Shown piece after piece: positions 56,599 through 64,000 of a stretch of 64,000 nt of DNA. Origin of the DNA: Saezia sanguinis (GTDB taxonomy: Bacteria; Pseudomonadota; Gammaproteobacteria; Burkholderiales; Burkholderiaceae_C); contig NZ_PQSP01000003.1 of NCBI RefSeq assembly GCF_003991585.1, positions 211,527 to 275,526 of the forward strand, given 5' to 3'. Each line of letters begins with the position of its first letter. Positions within the stretch are counted from its first letter, which is position 1. Made by a program: the position numbers and the translations under genes. The notes beneath the pieces are model-generated. The model did no database searches. It saw nothing but the letters and a program-made list of their open reading frames with translations, and was not told the DNA's origin.

Positions 56599-57561
56599 TC
56601 ACTCAGCGTAAATGGCCGTCACCGGTTCTGTAGCACCACGTGCATAGCCCCGGTACATGCCTTCGCTATTCATCGGCATGCAAACATTGCCCGCCGCATC
56701 CACAGCAATCAGCCCGCCACGCCCGTTCATAGGCGGCAGCGTTTTCATGATCACCTGCTGCGTTGCCTGCTCCAGCGTCTGCTTGGCGTATAACATTCTG
56801 GCACACACGTCATATGCCGCCGCTACCCGGATGAACATTTCGCCATGTCCGGTACATGAAACTGCTGCGGCCCGGTCATCCGCATAAGTACCAGCGCCAA
56901 TCAGGGGAGAATCGCCAATGCGGCCCGCATGCTTGTTAGTCATACCACCGGTAGAGGTTGCCGCCGCCAGGTGGCCGTACTGATCCAGCGCCACCGCACC
57001 AACAGTTCCCATTTTGCGGTTTTCATCAATCGGCGGTTGCGGACCTTTTTGACTGACAGCCACATCATGATCCAGCGCGACACGCTCTTGCTGCAGGGCT
57101 TTTTCCAACTGCTCACGGCGCATCGGCGTAGAGAAGAAATCCGGCTCCACCCACGCCAGCCCACCATACTCACGCAAAAACTTTTCCGCCCCAGCCCCGG
57201 CCAGCAACACATGGCGGCCATCTTCCATGACCGCACGCGCCGCCAGCACCGGATGCTGGATATGACAAATACCCGCCACCGCACCGGCACGCAAATCGGC
57301 CCCGTTCATCACTGCGGCATCCAGCTCATGCGTACCGTCATGCGTAAACACCGCGCCATGTCCGGCATTGAACAGTGGATTATCCTCCAGCAGCGACACT
57401 GCCAGACACACCGCATCCATGGCGCTCTGCCCTTCCTGCAATGCCTGCTGTGCCTGCTGTAATATATAACGCAACCCGTCGTGATAAGGCTTGGCCTGCT
57501 GTTCATCCAGACCGCTTAACGCGCCGGCCCCGCCATGAATGGCAATCACTGGAATTCCCAT
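56599..57561 (-). CDS. iaaA: Isoaspartyl peptidase/L-asparaginase (IaaA-type)
   Basis: Ntn-hydrolase that cleaves isoaspartyl dipeptides and asparagine. 320 residues from the ATG at 57561 (AAGGAAATT ribosome site); a longer frame would run into the rpiR gene. Self-processing is expected before Thr186 in KMGTVGAVALD, which becomes the nucleophile. The AIHGGAG start, NAGHGAVFTHDG and GRIGDSPLIGAGTYA motifs are intact. In E. coli the iaaA gene also stands directly before gsiABCD, which supports the operon role in beta-aspartyl peptide and glutathione use. Confidence 0.95.
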   Translation of the reverse strand: MGIPVIAIHGGAGALSGLDEQQAKPYHDGLRYILQQAQQALQEGQSAMDAVCLAVSLLEDNPLFNAGHGAVFTHDGTHELDAAVMNGADLRAGAVAGICHIQHPVLAARAVMEDGRHVLLAGAGAEKFLREYGGLAWVEPDFFSTPMRREQLEKALQQERVALDHDVAVSQKGPQPPIDENRKMGTVGAVALDQYGHLAAATSTGGMTNKHAGRIGDSPLIGAGTYADDRAAAVSCTGHGEMFIRVAAAYDVCARMLYAKQTLEQATQQVIMKTLPPMNGRGGLIAVDAAGNVCMPMNSEGMYRGYARGATEPVTAIYAE

Positions 57562-57568
57562 AATTTCC

Positions 57569-58492
57569 TTAACCTTTCTTCTTTCGGTATGTGCGGCTGT
57601 TTTTCTGAGCTGCCACCGGCTGATTGTCAATAACCCCCAATCGGTTACGAGCAAACCACGGTATGGCGTGCTCAACAATCCGGTTGGCAACTTCAATGGC
57701 ATCAGGCGTACGCAGCGATACTGCACTGACCAGCGCTTCAATCAACGCCAGCACGCCTGTTTCGCAATTGGAACGGTAGCGCGACTGCGTCTGCGCATAC
57801 AGCAGCACATCCGCAAACGGCACCAGTGGGGAGCGGGGACTGTCTGTCAGTGCCATCACCTTGACTTTTCTCTTCTTGGCAATTTCAACCAAGCGTACCG
57901 TGTCATCCAGATAACGCGGAAAAGCAATTGCAATCAGCATATCCTCTTTGCCGCTGCGCGCCAGGCAACGCACCGCATGCATCACACCGCCATTGGATAC
58001 CAGCAGTTGCGTATGGTCACAACACGAATCCAGCCCATGGTGCAGCATACCACCCAGCCAGGCACTGGTCCCCAGCCCCAGGATATAAACACGGCGTGCC
58101 TGCAAGATACCCTGCACCGCCCGCTCGCAGGACTTCACATTCAAACGCTTTCGGGTGGCCTCGATGTTGCGCACACTTTCTTCCATCACCGAAGCAAATA
58201 CCTCAGGCACCGTTGTGGGCGTTGCCAGATTGCCGCGCAAATGGTTCACCGGCGTGAGCAAGGGCTCAAACCCGCGTACCAGCTCGCTGCGAAAAGCAGC
58301 ATAGCCATCAAACCCCAAAGACCGTGCAAAACGGTTCGCCGTGGCCACCGACACGCCGGCAGCATCTGCCAGTTCGTCAATCGGCATGGTCACCACATTC
58401 AGCGGGTTTTTCAGCACATAGTCAGCCAGATACCGGTGCGACTTTGTCAGACTCGGTATTGCCTGTACGATCTTTTCCTCAATATCAGCCAT
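57569..58492 (-). CDS. MurR/RpiR-family transcriptional regulator
   Basis: 307 residues. N-terminal RpiR helix-turn-helix (about 15-75; ELADAAGVSVATANRFARSLGFDGYAAFR) and a C-terminal SIS sugar-phosphate-type domain (about 125-260; VYILGLGTSAWLGGML). First gene of the operon, 7 bp before iaaA, so it very probably controls it. A palindrome lies 56 bp upstream. The SIS ligand is unknown; amino-sugar or murein-derived phosphates are possible. The start at 58492 is an ATG; a TTG 7 codons upstream is less likely. Confidence 0.88.
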   Translation of the reverse strand: MADIEEKIVQAIPSLTKSHRYLADYVLKNPLNVVTMPIDELADAAGVSVATANRFARSLGFDGYAAFRSELVRGFEPLLTPVNHLRGNLATPTTVPEVFASVMEESVRNIEATRKRLNVKSCERAVQGILQARRVYILGLGTSAWLGGMLHHGLDSCCDHTQLLVSNGGVMHAVRCLARSGKEDMLIAIAFPRYLDDTVRLVEIAKKRKVKVMALTDSPRSPLVPFADVLLYAQTQSRYRSNCETGVLALIEALVSAVSLRTPDAIEVANRIVEHAIPWFARNRLGVIDNQPVAAQKNSRTYRKKKG

Positions 58493-58547
58493 TGCCTGTG
58501 CACCCGCTTGCAACCATCAAAACGCCCACGGTTATACATATTTGCAA

Positions 58548-58567
58548 TTTGTAAAAAATATTACAAA
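58548..58567. promoter_or_regulatory. Candidate RpiR operator
   Basis: A 7-6-7 perfect inverted repeat TTTGTAA / TTACAAA. It lies 56 bp upstream of the rpiR start, in an AT-rich stretch that could hold the operon promoter. Confidence 0.45.
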
Positions 58568-58830
58568 ATAGATAAAAATGTAAATTTTTGATCATACTAA
58601 AACAAAAATCACGAACCGTCATGATTCTTTTGAATGAAACCGACAAGCTGGATGGATATTTCTTTTTCTTTTGTCCCATGACAAAGAACCAGGCAATGAA
58701 TATGTCACTTAAATCAGACAAAATATTGTCATTGCACGCCATACACAACAAAAAATATTCACGTTACGCCACTTTGTCGTTCAATTTGATGTGCATCAAA
58801 TTTGTATATTTCGCATGATCCCACTCAAAT

Positions 58831-58856
58831 AAAAGGCCGCATCGCCGCGGCCTTTT
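58831..58856. terminator. Terminator of the OYE gene
   Basis: Perfect stem AAAAGGCCGC / GCGGCCTTTT with loop ATCGCC. T-tracts on both strands; it most likely ends the minus-strand OYE transcript, 28 bp after its stop. Confidence 0.88.
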
Positions 58857-58884
58857 ATCAAGACACCCGATTCAGCAACCGGCT

Positions 58885-60000
58885 TCAGGGCAACGCCGGG
58901 TAATCAATATAACCTTTTTCACCACCCCCATAAAAAGTGGTTTGATCCGGTGCATTCAAAGGTGCATCGTCACGCAGGCGGCGCACCAGATCCGGGTTGG
59001 CAATATACGCCCGCCCAAATGACACCATATCGGCATAACCGCTTTCCACGGCTTTTTGCGCGCTGGCACGGTCGTAACCGTTATTCACCATCCACAGCCC
59101 CTTGCCACCGGCCTTTGTATAAGCCGCTTTCAGTTGCGCATAATCGAACGACTTGCCACCCATCTGGTAATCACGCGGGCCGCCGGTCGCACCTTCAATC
59201 ACATGAACGAAAGCTAACGGGAACCTGGCCAGCTGAGCCACAAAATAATCAAACACCTCCTGCGGATTCGGGTCTTCCAGGCCATTGGCCGGGGCCGCAG
59301 GTGAAATCCGGATTCCTACCGGATGCCCGGCTGCAGCCTCTATGGTTGCCGCCACCACCTCCAATGGGAAACGGGCACGGTTTTCAACGCTGCCGCCATA
59401 AGCATCGGTACGGTGGTTGGCACCTGAGCGCAAAAACTGATCCAGCAGGTAACCATTGGCGGCATGAATTTCCACGCCATCAAACCCAGCTTCAACCGCG
59501 GCCTTCATGGCATGGCGGTAATCATCACATACACGTGGCAGTTCTTCGGCCAGCAAAGCTCGCGGCATGGACGTTTCCAGAAAACCGCCGGTGCCATCTG
59601 CATTGATCACATAAACGCGTGATTTCGCCTGAATCGCCGAAGGCGCCACCGGTGCCTGGCCGTCTTTTTGCAATGCCGTATGCGAAACACGCCCCACATG
59701 CCACAATTGCGTGACAATGTGCCCCCCAGCCTGGTGCACCGCCGCAGTCACCTGCTTCCAGCCCTGCACCTGCTGGGTCGTATACAACCCAGGCACATCC
59801 GAATACCCCTGCCCTTCCTGTGTAATGGAAGTACCTTCGGAAATCAGCAGCCCTGCCGTTGCACGCTGCTGATAATAAGTAGCCATCATGGCGGTCGGCA
59901 CACCATCAGGTGCACGATTACGCGTCAGCGGAGCCATTGCAACACGGTTTGCCAGCGCCACCGTACCCATATTTACTTTATCAAACAAAGTCTTTGCCAT
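58885..60000 (-). CDS. Old Yellow Enzyme family alkene reductase
   Basis: FMN-dependent, NAD(P)H-using ene-reductase of the NemA/OYE family. 371 residues from the ATG at 60000, preceded by AAGGA. Features: RVAMAPLTRNRA, the QLWHVGRVSH loop, the substrate-binding pair HAANGYLLDQFL, the SVENRARFPLEV segment and VSFGRAYIANPDLV. It probably reduces enones, nitrate esters or electrophiles. Stand-alone gene; no adjacent TetR/NemR regulator. Confidence 0.92.
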   Translation of the reverse strand: MAKTLFDKVNMGTVALANRVAMAPLTRNRAPDGVPTAMMATYYQQRATAGLLISEGTSITQEGQGYSDVPGLYTTQQVQGWKQVTAAVHQAGGHIVTQLWHVGRVSHTALQKDGQAPVAPSAIQAKSRVYVINADGTGGFLETSMPRALLAEELPRVCDDYRHAMKAAVEAGFDGVEIHAANGYLLDQFLRSGANHRTDAYGGSVENRARFPLEVVAATIEAAAGHPVGIRISPAAPANGLEDPNPQEVFDYFVAQLARFPLAFVHVIEGATGGPRDYQMGGKSFDYAQLKAAYTKAGGKGLWMVNNGYDRASAQKAVESGYADMVSFGRAYIANPDLVRRLRDDAPLNAPDQTTFYGGGEKGYIDYPALP

Positions 60001-60110
60001 ATCGTTCCTTATCATTGTTATACATTGCCAGCAATGGTACCTGCATTACAGGCTGAAAATCAACCAAAGCCATGAACACCTTTTTTCAAAAGGGATACCT
60101 GCTCTCCTTA

Positions 60111-60524
60111 TCAATCGGCCTGGCCCCCTTTCTGTGCATTGCGTTGAAGCATTCTGCCTGGAATCACCAGCAACACACACCCCACCGCACCCAGCCCGAT
60201 CAAAAACATGCTCAATAAATGCAGCATTGAATCTCCCTGGTTGGCTGCCGCGATATGCTGCCCCATCTGGGAAGCGCCCGCCCGGTCAGCACGGGCACTC
60301 ATCATGGCAACCATGCCCGGCTCGCCGCATTTGTCCAGCAACGTCTGAAGTGCCTGCATATCCGCGCCATGACCATATTCCTGACGGACAAACGCCTCAC
60401 AGGCCTCTCGATCCTCGGCAGATACTGCCGGCCTGAACTGCAAATACAGCCCGACCAGCAAACACACCAGGCCCACCATACCCCAAACCCACTTCCACTT
60501 CTTTTGTGCACCCACAGCGATCAT
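60111..60524 (-). CDS. Small two-pass membrane protein, unknown
   Basis: 137 residues from the ATG at 60524. Two hydrophobic segments (about 13-31 and 100-120) flank a polar part with two cysteines (EACEAF and DKCGEPG). The C-terminus is basic. I do not recognise a family. It is 110 bp upstream of the OYE gene on the same strand. Codon use fits the neighbourhood. Confidence 0.6.
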   Translation of the reverse strand: MIAVGAQKKWKWVWGMVGLVCLLVGLYLQFRPAVSAEDREACEAFVRQEYGHGADMQALQTLLDKCGEPGMVAMMSARADRAGASQMGQHIAAANQGDSMLHLLSMFLIGLGAVGCVLLVIPGRMLQRNAQKGGQAD

Positions 60525-60697
60525 TCTTTCTTCATTTGTTAACCAAATCAAGCATAAGCAGCCATTATGCACCGGCCACCACAGGCAGACATTTTCCACC
60601 GCAACGCATTACCCCAGAGCAGCCGGACAAGACAGGCAACCCTATCAAAAAAGCACATACATCCGCTTCACCACTACAGCAGACAACAGGCACAGTC

Positions 60698-60703
60698 TAT
60701 AAT
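60698..60703 (+). promoter_or_regulatory. Candidate -10 box of sstT
   Basis: A perfect TATAAT, 116 bp upstream of the sstT start. The -35 position (TACAGC) is poor, so the promoter may need an activator. Confidence 0.35.
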
Positions 60704-60818
60704 CACACACTTGGTATCCAAAAGAAAGGCTTTACCAGCCCGCTGCACTGCTGTTACTTCATCAGAAAACAGCCTCAGGCTCCGGTTTTAAAAATAACAA
60801 ACACAGGTCATACACATT

Positions 60819-62048
60819 ATGTATCCACAAAACTCGCTGATTCACTGGTTCAACCGCGTCAGCCTGGTCACCCAGATCCTTATCGGCATGATCCTGGGCG
60901 CCTTTCTGGCTTACTTTGCACCATCGGCAGCCCAATCGGTCAGCCTGCTGGGAGACATATTTGTCAAAGCACTGCGTTCAGTCGCTCCTATCCTTGTCCT
61001 GCTTTTGGTCACCTCCTCCATTGCCAACCATGAGCAGGGCCGCAAAAGCAATATGGGGCCGCTTATCGGACTTTATATCATTGGCACCTTCAGTGCTGCG
61101 CTCATTGCAGTCATTGCCAGCTTCCTTTTCCCCACTCGGCTGGGCAGACTTGAAGGCACAGAAACCGTCAGCGCACCCGGCGGCATTGGAGAAGTACTGG
61201 TCACCCTGCTCAACAACATGTTTGACAACCCAGTCAGTGCACTGGTCAATGCCAACTATATAGGCCTGATCGTCTGGGGCGTCGGGCTGGGTATTGCCTT
61301 GCGCCATGCAGCGCCCGCCACCAAAGGACTCATCAGGGACCTTGCCCTGGCAATTACCTTTATCGTCAAAATCGTTATCCGTTTTGCACCTATTGGTATC
61401 TTCGGCCTGGTGGCCGCCACCCTGTCCGGTAAAGAAGGGTTTCACGAAATTGGCAACTACGCCCGCTTACTGACTGTGCTGGTTGGGTGCATGGCCATTG
61501 TGGCACTGGTTGTCAATCCGCTGATCGTCTTTCTCGTGGCCCGCCGCAACCCGTTTCCTCTGGTATTCACCGCACTGCGCGAAAGCGGCATTCCGGCATT
61601 TTTTACCCGAAGTTCGGCTGCCAACATTCCGGTCAATATGGAACTGTGCAAAAAACTGGGATTCAATGAAGAAACCTACTCGGTTGCTGTGCCGCTGGGC
61701 GCTACCATCAACATGGCTGGTGCGGCTGTAACCATCACTGTACTGACCCTGGCCGCTGCCTTTACCCTGAATGTGCAGGTGGACATGATGACGGCACTGC
61801 TGCTCAGTGTTGTTGCAGCCATATGCGCCTGTGGTGCATCCGGCATTGCCGGCGGCTCACTGCTGCTGATTCCGGTGGCATGCAGCCTGTTTGGCATTTC
61901 AAACGAAACCGCTGCCCTGGTCATTGCCATTGGCTTTAGCATCAGCATCATTCAGGACTCTGTCGAAACCGCACTGAACTCCTCCACCGACGTGGTATTT
62001 ATCGGTGCTGTGGATATGGCCGAAAAAGCCAAGGCAGCCAAAGCATAA
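60819..62048 (+). CDS. sstT: Serine/threonine:sodium symporter SstT
   Basis: DAACS-family transporter that imports serine and threonine with sodium. 409 residues, about eight membrane segments with two hairpins. Typical motifs: [30 protein letters not shown] (the Ser-rich hairpin 1), [12 protein letters not shown] (sodium/substrate helix 7), and [16 protein letters not shown]. It ends with a short charged tail. Monocistronic, or followed by the truncated gene 56 bp downstream. Confidence 0.94.
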   Translation: MYPQNSLIHWFNRVSLVTQILIGMILGAFLAYFAPSAAQSVSLLGDIFVKALRSVAPILVLLLVTSSIANHEQGRKSNMGPLIGLYIIGTFSAALIAVIASFLFPTRLGRLEGTETVSAPGGIGEVLVTLLNNMFDNPVSALVNANYIGLIVWGVGLGIALRHAAPATKGLIRDLALAITFIVKIVIRFAPIGIFGLVAATLSGKEGFHEIGNYARLLTVLVGCMAIVALVVNPLIVFLVARRNPFPLVFTALRESGIPAFFTRSSAANIPVNMELCKKLGFNEETYSVAVPLGATINMAGAAVTITVLTLAAAFTLNVQVDMMTALLLSVVAAICACGASGIAGGSLLLIPVACSLFGISNETAALVIAIGFSISIIQDSVETALNSSTDVVFIGAVDMAEKAKAAKA

Positions 62049-62104
62049 AAGCTCATCCCGAACTCTCATAAATATAACAGGACAATTTATTCGAATATAT
62101 CAAA

Positions 62105-62476
62105 ATGCTGCTTCCTTTTTTTAAAGAATTATCAACATCACATTCCATCCTTCTTGCAGGTGCAGGAGGCGGGTTTGATATTGTTAGCGGCATTCCAATT
62201 TACTTCTATTTGCGCACACTTGGGAAAAATGTCGTTTTGGCAAACCTCTCTTTTACAGAACTCTCTGAAACAGAGAGTGCAGAGCCATGCCCGGGCATGT
62301 ACCATATCACAGCCGACTCAAAAACGATCCCCTATTTTCCGGAAAAGCACATGCTCCAATGGCTTCAAGCACGTGGAGAATATCCAGATATGTTTGGTAA
62401 CAAAACAGGCGTAGCAACCATCATCGAAGACGCATGCTCTATAAGTATCATGGGCACTTTAATCAGCAAGAGCTAA
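62105..62476 (+). pseudogene. Truncated DUF1152-family gene
   Basis: 123 residues resembling only the N-terminal third of DUF1152 proteins (usually about 300 residues): ILLAGAGGGFDIVSGIPIYF, VVLANLSFTELS and YFPEKHMLQWL. The frame stops right after a NKTGV segment where the family continues. It ends inside the convergent LysR gene (18-bp overlap of the 3' ends). GGA-containing AACAGGAC precedes the start. The C-terminal part seems to have been replaced by the AT-rich LysR DNA. A short real protein cannot be excluded. Confidence 0.65.
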
Positions 62477-63364
62477 TTGCTTATTTTTACGGGTAATCAA
62501 TTGCTTGAACTTGTTCATTACAGGAGATGAGTCTTTAGTTTTCAAATGCATCATGCAAGGACGCATAACAAGCCCCAGATGATTAAGCTTAGCAACTGTG
62601 TAATTAGACTTTATCCTCTCAGGCAGTTCTCCGGCTGGCAAAATAGCAACAAGATCTTTATTTTTTAGAATTAAATCAAACAGCACATATTTATCCAAAC
62701 TTTCCACGGCAGTGCGAAATGGAAGATTATTGCGCTTAAACAGGTCATAAAGCCTGTGGTAAAAACCATCACCAGAGGCACTCAAAAGTACCGCCAATGG
62801 CATTTTAGATAGCTCTTGCAAAGTAATTACTTTGTTACTGCATTCATATTTATTGGATATAAGCGCAACAAATTCAATTTCAGGCAAAGGTACTATTTCA
62901 TATTTTGAGTCTAACTGAGAAGGTTCTTGGAGAAATGCAATATCTATGTATTCTTTATCCAGAGAGTTCCTTAGGTAGCCAGCATCTCCCATCACAGCAC
63001 TGATACAAATATCGGGAAACTCTTGGTGGAGCAATGGGAGGTTGTCTGTGGCAAAGGATTGGCATGCAGGAGAGTAGCCTACACGAAAATACGATTGTGA
63101 GGCACCCTCTAATTTAGCAATCTCGGATTTCATTGAATCATACAGTTCAATAATTTCACGCGACTTTTGATAAACAAACGCTCCAGATGCAGTGACGGAG
63201 ACATGATGAGAGCCCCTGTTCAATAACTTTGAACCAAGTTTTTCCTCTAAATTTTTAATTCCCAGGCTCAGCGGTGGTTGGGTAATATTAAGGGCATTGG
63301 CCGCTTTGATGAAACTGCCTTTTTCCACGACCATACAAAAATATCTAAGCTGCTTGAGACTCAT
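62459..63364 (-). CDS. LysR-family transcriptional regulator
   Basis: 301 residues. Winged HTH at about 2-60 with the LysR pattern (FIKAANALNITQPPLSLGIKNLE), then a periplasmic-binding-type effector domain. Base composition is clearly AT-richer than the neighbours, with Lys/Asn/Ile-rich codon use, pointing to horizontal acquisition. No divergent target gene follows; the 520 bp upstream are empty. It is an orphan or autoregulated. Confidence 0.88.
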   Translation of the reverse strand: MSLKQLRYFCMVVEKGSFIKAANALNITQPPLSLGIKNLEEKLGSKLLNRGSHHVSVTASGAFVYQKSREIIELYDSMKSEIAKLEGASQSYFRVGYSPACQSFATDNLPLLHQEFPDICISAVMGDAGYLRNSLDKEYIDIAFLQEPSQLDSKYEIVPLPEIEFVALISNKYECSNKVITLQELSKMPLAVLLSASGDGFYHRLYDLFKRNNLPFRTAVESLDKYVLFDLILKNKDLVAILPAGELPERIKSNYTVAKLNHLGLVMRPCMMHLKTKDSSPVMNKFKQLITRKNKQLALAD

Positions 63365-63886
63365 TTAGAACACCCTTCAAAAAATGAACTCCTACTGCAC
63401 ATAAAAAACACTCAAACTGTCTGTATGTATACATGTATTTAATATAGGTATAAAACTACAATATTAAATACAAAAACTTTACATTTTTTGCCGTCAGGTT
63501 TTATATTTTGAAAGTGCATTTTTGTGCATGATCTGATGTGCCATGGCTATAGATAAAAACCTGTAACCCAGTAAACATCCAACGGGTACATTTGTATTGC
63601 CCTTCTGTATTCTTCTGCTTAGGGCACCAGAAAAAGTTTTTATAGTCAGAACCTATCGTAACATCACCCAACACCCCATACAACCATGTGCGTTATATAA
63701 TACTCTGTAAGGTGTATTAAATTCGCACATAGACAGGCAAAATCCCCGTATAAAAGCTGCATATCTGCCTCAGCGCTTCTCCCTCACCTCTGCTTTTACA
63801 AAAAAAGGAGCAGGGAAAGATGAAATGAAACTTATGGGTCCATTTCATCCTCCCCTTTTAAGCCCCCAAGGGCCCCTCTCGCCCAA
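63365..63886. other. Intergenic region upstream of the LysR gene
   Basis: About 520 bp, AT-rich. It holds the ATGTATACAT palindrome near the LysR start, a plus-strand TATAAT near 63695, and a 9-bp inverted repeat GATGAAATG / CATTTCATC (63819-63849), possibly the terminator of the edge gene. An open frame of 60 codons on the minus strand (63501-63683) has no clear support. Confidence 0.45.
63425..63434. promoter_or_regulatory. Candidate LysR-type operator
   Basis: Perfect 10-bp palindrome ATGTATACAT, 61 bp upstream of the LysR start codon, in an AT-rich stretch typical of T-N11-A sites. Confidence 0.35.
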
Positions 63887-64000
63887 TCAGAAGCTGTAGC
63901 GGAACTGCACTTTCAGCGCATGTTCCCGGCTCTGGTTGCCAAACTGTCCTTCGTAGCCGGCACTCAGCCTCATATCGGGCCTGATCTGATAGGTGCCGCC
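63887..64000 (-). CDS. C-terminal end of an outer-membrane barrel, probably autotransporter (cut by edge)
   Basis: Only the last 37 residues are in the window. They alternate polar and hydrophobic residues (YQIRPDMRLSAGYEGQFG, then HALKVQFRYSF) and end in Phe, the BAM recognition end. The pattern matches the last two strands of an autotransporter beta domain. The passenger and the rest lie beyond the right edge. Confidence 0.65.
   Translation of the reverse strand, partial: GGTYQIRPDMRLSAGYEGQFGNQSREHALKVQFRYSF

Larger units (their letters stand above)
58493..58884. other. Intergenic region between rpiR and the OYE gene
   Basis: About 390 bp, AT-rich in the middle (58540-58620). It holds the rpiR operator candidate, and near the right end the OYE terminator. 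A short open frame from 58588 on the plus strand has no ribosome site. No gene seen. Confidence 0.5.

Noticed and set aside
63501..63683. 60-codon open frame on the minus strand with several cysteines
   Set aside because: No clear start signal; too short to judge and no similarity I recognise, although a gene remnant cannot be excluded.
1..64000. tRNA, rRNA, CRISPR arrays, insertion sequences and prophage genes
   Set aside because: Intergenic regions were read for cloverleaf ends, regular repeats and transposase motifs; none was found.

Overview
The window reads as chromosomal DNA of a betaproteobacterium, most likely order Burkholderiales. The evidence is a complete dcw cluster with a fused MurE-MurF ligase (a fusion known from Bordetella and other Alcaligenaceae), betaproteobacterial general porins, a Coq7-type ubiquinone hydroxylase, a two-ACT-domain threonine deaminase and a gsi peptide transporter very close to the enterobacterial one. 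Base composition is moderate. I cannot fix the family from this window; Alcaligenaceae is my first guess. No rRNA, tRNA, CRISPR array, insertion sequence or prophage was seen.

Layout. 1-16.6 kb (minus strand): the division and cell-wall cluster mraZ-rsmH-ftsL-ftsI-murEF-mraY-murD-ftsW-murG-murC-ddl-ftsQ-ftsA-ftsZ (ftsZ cut by the edge), mostly with overlapping ends. The mraZ promoter and its MraZ-type repeats can be read directly. 17-28.5 kb: a P-type cation ATPase, pgi, two tandem porins (one behind a Fur-like box), coq7, an OsmC-family protein, a candidate small RNA with an anti-Shine-Dalgarno loop, ilvA and a cytosolic 5'-nucleotidase. 28.6-35.1 kb (minus): a cydDCABX cytochrome bd operon, including the 34-residue CydX.

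35.3-41.3 kb (minus) is the accessory part: AT-richer DNA with a surface-adhesin-E-like lipoprotein, a small membrane protein and a tandem array of five related multi-pass membrane proteins that I do not recognise, plus a frameshifted remnant of a sixth. One member is an internal duplication. A GbsR/MarR-type regulator lies at the upstream end. This array is the best candidate for something undescribed.

41.5-47.4 kb: a lipoprotein phosphatase, an FHA protein, a TerC-family protein, sucCD and a MarC-family protein. 47.4-58.5 kb (minus): a peptide-scavenging operon, rpiR-iaaA-gsiA-gsiB-gsiB'-gsiC-gsiD-dmpA-dppA. It joins a glutathione/dipeptide ABC importer with two binding proteins to three hydrolases for unusual peptides: isoaspartyl peptidase, DmpA-type aminopeptidase and M55 D-aminopeptidase. 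58.9-64 kb: an Old Yellow Enzyme, a small membrane protein, the SstT serine/threonine symporter, a truncated DUF1152 gene that runs into an AT-rich LysR regulator, and the last residues of a barrel protein, probably an autotransporter, at the right edge.
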